NCBI GenBank assembly: GCA_903927685.1
Contig: CAIYOB010000686.1
Coordinates: 1-12,369 of the forward strand
Direction of reading: 5' to 3'
Length of the DNA stretch: 12,369 nt
Origin: an uncultured Planctomycetaceae bacterium
GTDB taxonomy: Bacteria; Planctomycetota; Planctomycetia; Pirellulales; Pirellulaceae
Shown here piece after piece: positions 5,487-12,340 of the stretch. The stretch's first letter is position 1, and the number at the start of each line of letters is the position of its first letter. A model generated the notes under the pieces. That model was not told the origin of the DNA, did not search any database, and saw only the letters and a list, made by a program, of their open reading frames with translations. A program made the translations under genes and the position numbers.

Positions 5487-7907
5487 ATGCCATTTCGAGT
5501 CCTCTTCGCTATTGCCGCAGGCCTTGGCTTGGCCGGCGCCGCTGCCGCCCAAACCAAGGATTATCCCTATACGCCGGTGCCCTTGACCGACGTCCGGATC
5601 AACGACGGGTTCTGGCTGCCGCGGTTGGAGACGAATCGCACGGTCACCGTGCGGTACGACTTCGAGAAATGTGAAGAAACGGGGCGGATCAACAATTTTG
5701 CGCGGGCCGGCGGACTGGAGCAGGGCCAGTTCGAGGGCATCCCGTTCAACGACTCGGACGTGGTGAAAGTGGTCGAAGGCGCCAGTTACACGCTGGCGAT
5801 GCACCCCGATCCGGCGCTGGACAAGTACCTGGATGACTTGATCGTCAAGATCGCCGCGGCTCAGGAAGACGACGGCTACCTGTACACCGCGCGGACGCTG
5901 GGATTCACCAACGGCATGACGGGGCCTCAACGCTGGACGAATCTGGCGGCCAGTCATGAGCTGTACAACGTCGGCCACATGTACGAGGCCGCGGTGGCCC
6001 ACTTCCTGGCGACCGGCAAACGCTCGTTCCTCGACGTGGCCATCAAGAATGCAGACTACCTGGTCAAGACGTTTGGCCTGGAGCCCGGCCAGCTGATCGA
6101 CGTGCCGGGACACCAGGAGGTTGAGATCGGTCTGGTCAAGTTGTACCGCGCGACCGGCAAGGAGGACTACTTGCGGCTGGCCAAGTTCTTTATCGATATG
6201 CGCGGCCGGGCCGACAAGCGAAAGATCTATGGCGAGTACTGCCAGGACCACAAACCGTTGGTCGAGCAGACCGAGGTGACCGGCCACGCGGTTCGGGCGG
6301 GGTACCTGTACAGCGGCGTGGCGGACGTGGCCGCCCTGACCGGCGACCAGGATTATGTCCGGGCCATCGACCGCCTGTGGGAAGACATGGTTTCCCGCCA
6401 GATGTACTTGACCGGCAGCGTGGGCGTGTGCGACCACGGCGAAGGCTACAGCCAGCCCTACGACTTGCCGAACCTGAAAGCCTATAACGAGACATGTGCG
6501 GCGATCGCCAACGCGCTGTGGAATCACCGCATGTTCCTGCTGCACGGCGACGCCAAGTACATCGATGTCCTCGAACGGATTATCTACAACGGCTTCCTGT
6601 CGGGCGTTTCGATGTCCGGCGACAAGTTCTTCTATCCGAATCCGCTGGCGTGCGACGGCCGGTACCGCTTCAATCATGGCGATCTGGTTCGCAGCCCCTG
6701 GTTCGGCTGCTCGTGCTGCCCGGTCAATGTCGTGCGGTTCTTTCCGTCGATCGCCGGATACGTGTATGCCCGGCAGGACAAGGATGTCTACGTCAACCTG
6801 TACGTCGCCGGCAGCGGAGCGATCAAGCTGCCCGCGGGCACGTTGACGTTGGAACAACAGACGCGCTACCCCTGGGACGGCAAGCTCCGGATCACGGTGC
6901 AGGGCGACCCGGCCGGCCTGTCGGCGCTGAAGCTGCGAATACCCGGCTGGGCCCAGGGGCGTCCCGTCCCCAGCGATTTGTACCGCTACGCCAGCCAGGC
7001 GACCTCGGCGGTGACGCTGGCCGTCAACGGCCGGCCGATCGAACTGGATTTGCAGCACGGCTATGCCACGCTCCGTCGCGACTGGCGGGCCGGCGACGTC
7101 GTGGACTTGGACCTGCCGATGCCCGTCCGCCGCGTGCTGGCCCACGACAAGGTGGCGGATGACCGAGGGCGCGTGGCGGTCGAACGCGGGCCCGTCCTGT
7201 ACTGCATCGAAGGCGCCGACCACGGCGGCCGCGCTCTGAACTTGGTGTTGCCGGACGACGTCGAATTGACACCCGAGCACCGCGCGGACCTGCTGGGCGG
7301 GGTGAGCGTCCTGCGGGGGACGGCGAGCGAAGCGTTCCGCGGCGACGACGGCAGCGTGCAGACCAAGCCGGCGGCACTGACCATGATCCCCTACTATGCG
7401 TGGTGCCATCGCGGGGCGAACGAGATGGCGGTCTGGTTGCCAACCACCGTCGAACTGGCCCAGGTCCCCTTGCCCCCGACCCTCGCCTCCAGCAGCCGCG
7501 CGTCGTCCTCGTACTGCTGGCCGCCCGACTCCGTCGCTGCCGTGAATGATCAGGCCGAGCCGGCCGACTCGAATGATCACTCGATCCCCCGCCTCACCTG
7601 GTGGGACCATAAGGGAACTGCCGAGTGGGTGCAGTACGATTTCGAGCGGCCGACCAAGGTCGAAGCGGTCGAGGTGTATTGGTTCGACGACTCCGGGCAT
7701 GGCGGTTGCCGGGTCCCCGAGTCCTGGCGTCTGCTGTACCGAGACGGCGACCAGTGGAAGCCGGTGGACTCGCAGGACGGCTTGGGAGTCGCCAAAGACC
7801 GGTACAACCTGGTCCGTTTCGCGCCGGTCACCACCGCTGGGCTGAGAATCGAGCTGCAATTGCAGCCCAAGTTCTCGGGGGGCATACTGGAGTGGAAGGT
7901 TCGGTAA
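5487..7907 (+). CDS. Secreted GH127/DUF1680 beta-L-arabinofuranosidase-like enzyme with C-terminal discoidin-like domain
   Basis: An 806-residue exported enzyme; the ATG follows GGAGGAG at 5473-5479. Residues 1-21 are a signal peptide (MPFRVLFAIAAGLGLAGAAAA). The body is an (alpha/alpha)-barrel followed by beta-sandwiches, as in GH127. The catalytic set known from Bifidobacterium HypBA1 is present: Glu319 in GEGYSQPYDLP (acid/base, equivalent of Glu322), Glu335 and Cys337 in NETCA (zinc ligands, equivalents of Glu338 and Cys340), and the tandem Cys410-Cys411 in GCSCCP (equivalents of the cysteine nucleophile Cys417 and ligand Cys418). The spacing of sixteen between the two glutamates matches HypBA1. 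It should therefore release beta-L-arabinofuranose from plant- or alga-type glycans. Residues about 666-806 look like an F5/8-type (CBM32-like) carbohydrate-binding domain, with WVQYDFERPTKVEAVEVYW typical of its core. The exact substrate is unknown, since DUF1680 proteins also include GH146 and uncharacterised groups. Confidence 0.94.
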   Translation: MPFRVLFAIAAGLGLAGAAAAQTKDYPYTPVPLTDVRINDGFWLPRLETNRTVTVRYDFEKCEETGRINNFARAGGLEQGQFEGIPFNDSDVVKVVEGASYTLAMHPDPALDKYLDDLIVKIAAAQEDDGYLYTARTLGFTNGMTGPQRWTNLAASHELYNVGHMYEAAVAHFLATGKRSFLDVAIKNADYLVKTFGLEPGQLIDVPGHQEVEIGLVKLYRATGKEDYLRLAKFFIDMRGRADKRKIYGEYCQDHKPLVEQTEVTGHAVRAGYLYSGVADVAALTGDQDYVRAIDRLWEDMVSRQMYLTGSVGVCDHGEGYSQPYDLPNLKAYNETCAAIANALWNHRMFLLHGDAKYIDVLERIIYNGFLSGVSMSGDKFFYPNPLACDGRYRFNHGDLVRSPWFGCSCCPVNVVRFFPSIAGYVYARQDKDVYVNLYVAGSGAIKLPAGTLTLEQQTRYPWDGKLRITVQGDPAGLSALKLRIPGWAQGRPVPSDLYRYASQATSAVTLAVNGRPIELDLQHGYATLRRDWRAGDVVDLDLPMPVRRVLAHDKVADDRGRVAVERGPVLYCIEGADHGGRALNLVLPDDVELTPEHRADLLGGVSVLRGTASEAFRGDDGSVQTKPAALTMIPYYAWCHRGANEMAVWLPTTVELAQVPLPPTLASSSRASSSYCWPPDSVAAVNDQAEPADSNDHSIPRLTWWDHKGTAEWVQYDFERPTKVEAVEVYWFDDSGHGGCRVPESWRLLYRDGDQWKPVDSQDGLGVAKDRYNLVRFAPVTTAGLRIELQLQPKFSGGILEWKVR

Positions 7908-8018
7908 GCCAATTTCTCGCTGTTATGGGTGGAGGGAGTTTGCAATTCAGCGGCGGTCTGGTTAAATACTGGCGGAAGCGGAGCGTTTTCTTTTCTCGGA
8001 TACAATCAGGCGACGCCA

Positions 8019-8477
8019 GTGAGTCGAGCAAATAAACCTTGGCCGACAGAATGCCCGATTTGCGGTAACCCCTTGGATGTCGGGCCGCTGCAGTTGCCTG
8101 GCGACGCCGCTTGTCCGAAATGCTCGCACGTGCTGTGGTTCAGCCTGCGCACCGAAGGCAACGCGTTGGTGGCCGATGTGATCAGCGGGAAAGTGCCGAC
8201 CAACCAGGACATTGTGCGGGTCAGCCAAGCCTGCATTTCGCGTTGCAGTCCGCCGAATGTGATCCTGAACCTGTCAGGCGTGGCCCTCGTCAGCAGTTCG
8301 TTTATCGCCGGCCTCATCGCCTTGAACCGACGGATGCAGGACGCCAAAGGAAGACTCGTCCTGTGCGAATTGACCCCGGTCGTCCGCGAAACGTTAACGG
8401 GGGCTAAATTGGACCGGATCCTGACGTTTGCCGAGACGGAGGACGACGCGTTAGCGTTGCTTTCTGCCGCGGGATAA
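8019..8477 (+). CDS. Zinc-ribbon plus STAS-domain protein
   Basis: A 152-residue soluble protein. Residues 12-35 form a four-cysteine ribbon (CPIC at 12-15, CPKC at 32-35), probably binding zinc. Residues about 48-150 form a STAS domain like anti-sigma-factor antagonists (SpoIIAA type): VILNLSGVALVSSSFIAGL (81-99) matches the strand-helix core, with Ser94 where SpoIIAA carries its phosphorylated serine; the usual preceding aspartate is a serine here. STAS proteins usually bind a kinase or anti-sigma partner; none is encoded nearby, so the target is unknown. I chose the GTG at 8019. An in-frame GTG at 7929 would add 30 residues of low-complexity character and would overlap a possible promoter (TTGCAA 7940-7945, TTAAAT 7962-7967). 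TACAAT at 8001-8006 is another -10 candidate. The gene starts 111 bases after the GH127 gene and may be transcribed on its own. Confidence 0.85.
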   Translation: MSRANKPWPTECPICGNPLDVGPLQLPGDAACPKCSHVLWFSLRTEGNALVADVISGKVPTNQDIVRVSQACISRCSPPNVILNLSGVALVSSSFIAGLIALNRRMQDAKGRLVLCELTPVVRETLTGAKLDRILTFAETEDDALALLSAAG

Positions 8478-8501
8478 CCAAGCACCGTTCAGGCCAAAGG
8501 C

Positions 8502-8534
8502 GGGGGGTGCCTGGGATCGAGTGCGGCGCCCCCC
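8502..8534. terminator. GC-rich hairpin between convergent genes
   Basis: GGGGGGTGC (8502-8510) pairs with GCGCCCCCC (8526-8534), a nine-base stem with one G-T pair and a 15-base loop. It sits just after the STAS gene and before the end of the opposing 101-residue gene, a likely place for a bidirectional terminator. There is no T-run, so intrinsic termination is doubtful. Its loop contains GATCGAGTGC, similar to the repeat at the right edge of the window, so it may instead be a dispersed repeat. Confidence 0.4.
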
Positions 8535-8551
8535 TGGATGCCGTCGCTCAC

Positions 8552-8579
8552 ACTCCGGCACTTCGACTCCGGCACTTCG
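8552..8579. repeat. 14-base tandem duplication
   Basis: ACTCCGGCACTTCG occurs twice in immediate succession (8552-8565 and 8566-8579), just before the stop codon of the minus-strand gene at 8590. It is outside both genes and looks like a simple slippage product. Confidence 0.8.
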
Positions 8580-8589
8580 CCTCACGTGC

Positions 8590-8895
8590 TCACGCCGCAC
8601 TAGCCCTTGTCGCCGGCCGGCTCGTGAGCAGGCCCGCATACTGGAGCTGGCCGTTTTGCGCGAAATCGTACCCGGCGCGTTTCAGGGCCGCTTCCACGTC
8701 CTCCTTGGTCAGCTCTTGCCCCTCCTGGTAGACGAACCCCCAGAACACCGTGCACCCGCCGTGAAGATGAACGCCGGTGGCGATCTGGATCACCCGCAAC
8801 TCGGGATTGAGTCGAGCCAACAGGTGCTGAAAGGGATAGAACTCGTGCTCGTCTCGCACCGAAAACGCTTGGGGGATCTCGATGGTCGTTTGCAT
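8590..8895 (-). CDS. Protein of unknown function, 101 residues
   Basis: I do not recognise this family. The reading frame is supported by a very strong ribosome-binding site, GGAGGAGG (complement of 8903-8910), seven bases before the ATG at 8895. The frame is open further upstream, but that extension lacks such a site. The protein is soluble with no signal peptide or membrane segment. It begins MQTTIEIPQAF and alternates likely strands and helices: strand-rich RVIQIATGVHLHGGCTVFWGFVYQ (residues about 34-57), then the helix LTKEDVEAALKRAGYDF (62-78), then a likely strand. The tail SRPATRASAA is probably disordered. A cluster of His and Cys (VHLHGGC, 43-49) could bind a metal, which is speculation. 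It lies 110 bases downstream of argJ on the same strand and may be part of that transcript, without any evident link to arginine synthesis. Confidence 0.75.
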   Translation of the reverse strand: MQTTIEIPQAFSVRDEHEFYPFQHLLARLNPELRVIQIATGVHLHGGCTVFWGFVYQEGQELTKEDVEAALKRAGYDFAQNGQLQYAGLLTSRPATRASAA

Positions 8896-8982
8896 ACGGT
8901 CGCCTCCTCCTGACAATTCCTGGTTCGACCCCTGGACTCCGTTCCCTACCATGTACCCAAATCGGGATTCGTTTGCAAGCCC

Positions 8983-9005
8983 CCGGGGCAGGTCCAACAC
9001 CCCGG
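8983..9005 (-). terminator. Weak hairpin just after argJ
   Basis: CCGGGG (8983-8988) and CCCCGG (9000-9005) form a six-base stem with an 11-base loop directly after the argJ stop codon. No T-run follows on the minus strand. It could attenuate read-through into the 101-residue gene, but the support is thin. Confidence 0.25.
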
Positions 9006-10199
9006 TCAGGTCCGATAGTCGGCGTTGAATTTGACGTAGTCCACCGTCAAGTCGCTCGTCCAGAACCGGACGCCCGCGTCGCCTGCGCCCAGGGTCAGCA
9101 GCACGTGGGTCTCGCGGTTGGCACGCATCGAGCGGGACACGGCGGGGGCATCGAACGGAACCGGGGTGCCGTCGCGGTACAGGGAGGTGCCATTCACGTC
9201 GAGCGCCACGCGAGAGGGATCGAACGTCACGCCCGCGTAACCGGCGGCCGAGACGATGCGTCCCCAGTTCGGATCGCCGCCGGCGATGGCCGTCTTGACG
9301 AGCGAGCTTTCCGCCACCGTCTTGGCAACGCGAAACGCATCCTCGCGCGTCGCCGCCCCTTGGACGTCGATCGTGACCAAGTGCGTCGCGCCCTCGCCGT
9401 CATCCGGGATTTGCTTGGCCAGTTCGATGCAGACGTCCCGCAGCGTGGCGCGAAACGTCGCCAACTCCTCGCCGGCCAGCGGCGTCGGATCGGCCGCGCC
9501 GCTGGCCAGCAGCAGCACCGTATCGTTGGTGCTCATGTGGCCTTCGACGCTGATGCAATGAAAACTGTCGTCCACGGCGGCGACCAGGGCCGCGTGGGCA
9601 TCCGGCACGGCCAGCGCCGCATCGGTTAGGATGACGCCCAGCATCGTGGCCATCCGCGGACCGATCATGCCTGCCCCTTTGCACATCCCGGCGATGCGGA
9701 TGGTCCGGCCGCCCAGTTCCAGGGTGCGTCCGGCGACCTTGTGCGACTTGTCCGTCGTGGTGATGCCCCGGGCGGCGGCCAGAAAGGACGCTTCATCGCT
9801 GCCCAATCGCTCGGCGGCCGCCCGAATCCCGGCGCCGATCTTGTCCAGCGGCAGAAACACGCCGATGATTCCGGTCGACATGACCAGCGCCTGGTCGGGT
9901 CCGGCGCCGCACGCGGTGGCTGCCAGTTGTGCCATCGTGTGGGCGTCCTGCAGACCCCGCTGGCCCGTACAGGCGTTGGCATTGCCCGAATTCACCGCGA
10001 CCGCCCGGATGCGGTCCGAGGGCGTTCGCTGGCGGTCCAGCGTCACGGGAGCGGCACACACCAGATTCGTCGTGTACACGCCAGCAGCCACCGCCGGCTG
10101 GTCCGCGACGATCAAAGTCAAGTCTTCGCGCGTGGGATCAGCCTTGATTCCACAGGGGACACCGGAAAAACGAAAGCCGCGAGGAATGCGAATCGTCAT
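9006..10199 (-). CDS. argJ: Glutamate N-acetyltransferase / amino-acid acetyltransferase ArgJ
   Basis: A 397-residue cytoplasmic enzyme of the cyclic arginine pathway. It moves the acetyl group from N-acetylornithine to glutamate; some members also use acetyl-CoA to make N-acetylglutamate, and the sequence does not tell which. Family landmarks: an early GIKADPTREDLTLI block (17-30), NSGNANACTG (70-79), the STGIIG loop (108-113), and the self-cleavage site KGAGMIGPRMATML (174-187), where the chain is cut before Thr185 to free the nucleophile. The usual asparagine or aspartate before MATML is an arginine here. The DPNWGRIVSAAGYAG block is intact and the length is normal. The start is ATG at 10199; no ribosome-binding site is evident upstream. 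It follows argC by 160 bases on the same strand. Confidence 0.97.
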   Translation of the reverse strand: MTIRIPRGFRFSGVPCGIKADPTREDLTLIVADQPAVAAGVYTTNLVCAAPVTLDRQRTPSDRIRAVAVNSGNANACTGQRGLQDAHTMAQLAATACGAGPDQALVMSTGIIGVFLPLDKIGAGIRAAAERLGSDEASFLAAARGITTTDKSHKVAGRTLELGGRTIRIAGMCKGAGMIGPRMATMLGVILTDAALAVPDAHAALVAAVDDSFHCISVEGHMSTNDTVLLLASGAADPTPLAGEELATFRATLRDVCIELAKQIPDDGEGATHLVTIDVQGAATREDAFRVAKTVAESSLVKTAIAGGDPNWGRIVSAAGYAGVTFDPSRVALDVNGTSLYRDGTPVPFDAPAVSRSMRANRETHVLLTLGAGDAGVRFWTSDLTVDYVKFNADYRT

Positions 10200-10359
10200 G
10201 GTTTTAGTCGAGAGTCAAGTATCGAGAGCCAAAAAGGGTCAAGAGCGGAGAGTCAAGGGCCGAGAACCGAAAGTCACATGGCCGACGTCCAGGGATTCCG
10301 CCGAGGAGTCCGCGAGCGGAGAATTTCGAATCATCGACTGTGGCTGGCGGATCCGGCGA
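10200..10359. repeat. argC–argJ spacer with degenerate GAGAGTCAAG repeats
   Basis: GAGAGTCAAG occurs exactly at 10210-10219 and 10248-10257, with looser copies such as GGGTCAAGAG and GAACCGAAAGTCAC between and after, over about 10207-10275. Read on the argJ strand, each unit supplies TTGAC, which resembles a -35 box, but I find no matching -10 at proper spacing. The rest of the spacer (10276-10359) shows no gene. Confidence 0.65.
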
Positions 10360-11370
10360 CTACAGCAGCGCCGTGGTTTCCGGGAATCCGTACATCCAAT
10401 TGAAATTCTGCACGGCGGCGCCGGAGGCGCCTTTGATCAAGTTGTCAATACAGCTGATCACAATCACGCGGCCACGCACCAGTCGGGCGGTCAGCTGGCA
10501 ACAGTTGGTACCGCTGACGTCCTTGGTGGCGGGCAGGTGGTCGACGACATGGACAAAGGCCTGGCCGCGGTACGCTGTCCGCAGAGCCTCCATCAATTCG
10601 GCCTCGGTGACGCTGCGGGACGGAACGGCGTAGGCGGTGGTCAGGATCCCGCGGTTCATCGGGACCAAGTGCGGGGTGAAGATGGTCTCGATCGGCTGGC
10701 TGGCGACCGTCCCCAACACCTGGTCGATCTCCGGATTGTGCCGGTGCTTGCCCACGTTGTAAGCGGAAAAGCTTTCGTTACACTCCGGAAAATGCGTTCC
10801 CAATTTGGGAGTCCGCCCGGCGCCGGAGACTCCGCTTTTGGAATCGAAGATGATTCCTGCCGGCTGGACCAAGCCGGCTTTCAGCAGCGGCGACATAGCC
10901 AGAATCGCCGAAGTCGGGTAACAGCCGGGGTTTGCGACCAGGGGCGCGGAGGCGATCTGGTCGGCGAACAGCTCGGGCAACCCGTACGGAACCGTCCCCA
11001 GCCGCGCCGCGTCGCAGTGCGTTTCCTCGTACCACTGCCGATAGACGGCCAGATCGGTCAGGCGATAGTCCGCGCTAAAGTCCACCACCCGCACGCCAGC
11101 GTCCACCAACGGCTTGACGGCCTGGGCCGACGCCCCGTGCGGCAGGCAGCTAAACACGCAATCGCACTGGGCGGCAACCTGGTCCGGATTCAAGTCCTGC
11201 AGGCGCAGATCGAGGCGTCCGACCAGGCCGGGATGGACCGACGCCACCTGCGGCTCGCCCTGCTGCCGACTGGTCAAGACCGTGATCTTCGCTTCCGGGT
11301 GCCGGAGCAGGAGCTTGATCAGTTCCAACGCCGTGTAACCGGTTGCTCCCAAGATGCCAATACGAATCAT
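10360..11370 (-). CDS. argC: N-acetyl-gamma-glutamyl-phosphate reductase ArgC
   Basis: A 336-residue cytoplasmic enzyme that reduces N-acetylglutamyl phosphate to N-acetylglutamate semialdehyde with NADPH, third step of arginine synthesis. Visible features: the nucleotide loop GILGATGYTALEL (5-17), SCLPHGAS (74-81), the catalytic cysteine Cys150 in VANPGCYPTSA (145-155), the KSGVSGAGR loop, and HRHNPEI, as in the family. The length fits the usual 340-350. The start is the ATG at 11370, immediately ahead of the dinucleotide-binding strand; AGAGGA (complement of 11381-11386) lies ten bases upstream. The open frame continues further upstream but through the promoter region, so it is not coding there. 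It shares a strand and order with argJ and probably a transcript. The spacer between them is longer than in tight operons. Confidence 0.97.
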   Translation of the reverse strand: MIRIGILGATGYTALELIKLLLRHPEAKITVLTSRQQGEPQVASVHPGLVGRLDLRLQDLNPDQVAAQCDCVFSCLPHGASAQAVKPLVDAGVRVVDFSADYRLTDLAVYRQWYEETHCDAARLGTVPYGLPELFADQIASAPLVANPGCYPTSAILAMSPLLKAGLVQPAGIIFDSKSGVSGAGRTPKLGTHFPECNESFSAYNVGKHRHNPEIDQVLGTVASQPIETIFTPHLVPMNRGILTTAYAVPSRSVTEAELMEALRTAYRGQAFVHVVDHLPATKDVSGTNCCQLTARLVRGRVIVISCIDNLIKGASGAAVQNFNWMYGFPETTALL

Positions 11371-11426
11371 CGTCGAAGGTTCCTCTTGCCGAACGCCGCC
11401 AGTTCCCGCCTGGTGCGGAAACCGTA

Positions 11427-11454
11427 AGTATATCCATTGCAAAATTCTCGCCAA
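11427..11454 (-). promoter_or_regulatory. Candidate sigma-70-like promoter for argC
   Basis: On the minus strand, TTGGCG (complement of 11449-11454) is followed after 16 bases by TATACT (complement of 11427-11432), a 5-of-6 match to TATAAT. It lies 56 bases before the argC ATG. No ARG-box-like operator is recognisable next to it. Confidence 0.45.
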
Positions 11455-11493
11455 GGGACGCTCGCTCGCCTCGAACGATGATTGTCCCAGCGG

Positions 11494-11499
11494 TAGAAT
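11494..11499 (+). promoter_or_regulatory. Possible -10 box for the PIG-L gene
   Basis: TAGAAT lies 43 bases before the PIG-L ATG. There is no clear -35 at the usual spacing, so this is a weak candidate. Confidence 0.25.
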
Positions 11500-11542
11500 C
11501 CTGGACGTGGGAGTCAACACTTTCCGCGGAGGAACCGGAACC

Positions 11543-12325
11543 ATGAAGACCGTCCTGGCCATCGGTGCGCATCCCGACGATATCGAATTCATCATGGCGG
11601 GAACCATGATCCAGCTCCGGAACGCCGGCTACCAGCTGCACTACCTGACGGTGGCCAACGGCAGTTGTGGCAGCAACCGGTACGATGCCCCGACGCTGGT
11701 GCGGATGCGCCGCCAGGAGGCGCTGGCCGCCGCGGCCAGCCTGGGCGCCGTGTTCCACGAGAGCGTCTGCAACGACTTGGAGATTCTTTATTCCGTCCCG
11801 CTGCTGGCCAAGGTCGCGGCAGTGGTCCGCAAGGCGGCTCCCGAGATCGTGCTGACCCACGCCCCGATCGACTATATGGAGGACCATACGAACGCTTGCC
11901 GGCTGGCTGTGACTGCGGCTTTTGCCCGCGGCATGCCGAATTTCCAGACCGACCCGCCGTGTCCCCCCGTCGACAATCCCGTTACCGTTTACCACGCCCA
12001 GCCCCACGGCAATCGGGATCCCCTCGGGCGGCTCGTGCGTCCGGAGATCTATGTCGACACCACCGCAGTCATTGACGAGAAGCTGGCGGCACTATCCAAG
12101 CACGAAAGTCAGCGCGGCTGGCTGGGCGACAGTCAGCAAGTGGACTCGTACCTGCAGGCCCTGCGCGATCTGGGGGCCGAAGTCGGCCGCCTGTCGGGTA
12201 CGTTCCCGTATGCCGAAGGCTGGCGGCGGCACCTGCACCTGGGCTTCTGCGGCCCCACGGATGATCCCCTGGTCGAGGCGCTGCAAGACAAGGTGCATGT
12301 GGACCGTCGAGCGACTGACGACTGA
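11543..12325 (+). CDS. PIG-L/LmbE-family N-acetyl-sugar deacetylase
   Basis: A 260-residue soluble zinc hydrolase. It should remove the acetyl group from an N-acetylglucosamine-type conjugate, as MshB, BshB and GlcNAc-PI deacetylase do; the substrate here is unknown. The signature AHPDDIEF (9-16) gives zinc ligands His10 and Asp13 and the general base Asp12; the third ligand is His115 in DYMEDHTNAC (110-119). LTHAPIDY (104-111) is the usual active-site strand. There is no signal peptide, so it acts in the cytoplasm. The start is the ATG at 11543 with GGAGG at 11528-11532; the frame is open upstream to 11354, but that part overlaps argC and its promoter. It is divergent from argC and probably separately controlled. 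Links to bacillithiol-like thiols or lipid sugars are possible, but no partner gene is visible before the window ends. Confidence 0.93.
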   Translation: MKTVLAIGAHPDDIEFIMAGTMIQLRNAGYQLHYLTVANGSCGSNRYDAPTLVRMRRQEALAAAASLGAVFHESVCNDLEILYSVPLLAKVAAVVRKAAPEIVLTHAPIDYMEDHTNACRLAVTAAFARGMPNFQTDPPCPPVDNPVTVYHAQPHGNRDPLGRLVRPEIYVDTTAVIDEKLAALSKHESQRGWLGDSQQVDSYLQALRDLGAEVGRLSGTFPYAEGWRRHLHLGFCGPTDDPLVEALQDKVHVDRRATDD

Positions 12326-12340
12326 CGGGTGGCAAAACAA

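Noticed and set aside
4248..7859. A 1203-residue open frame on the minus strand, antisense to the aminotransferase and GH127 genes
   Set aside because: It is a codon-bias shadow of two strongly supported genes in GC-rich DNA. The translation is rich in R, H, Q and V without domains, and there is no start signal.
7929..8018. Upstream GTG start for the STAS protein
   Set aside because: The added residues are not domain-like, and the stretch contains candidate promoter boxes.
9631..11427. A 598-residue open frame on the plus strand across argJ and argC
   Set aside because: It is antisense to two confidently identified genes, and its translation is low in recognisable structure.
11354..11542. 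N-terminal extension of the PIG-L protein
   Set aside because: It overlaps argC and its promoter; the ATG at 11543 has its own ribosome-binding site and sits just before the conserved AHPDD motif.
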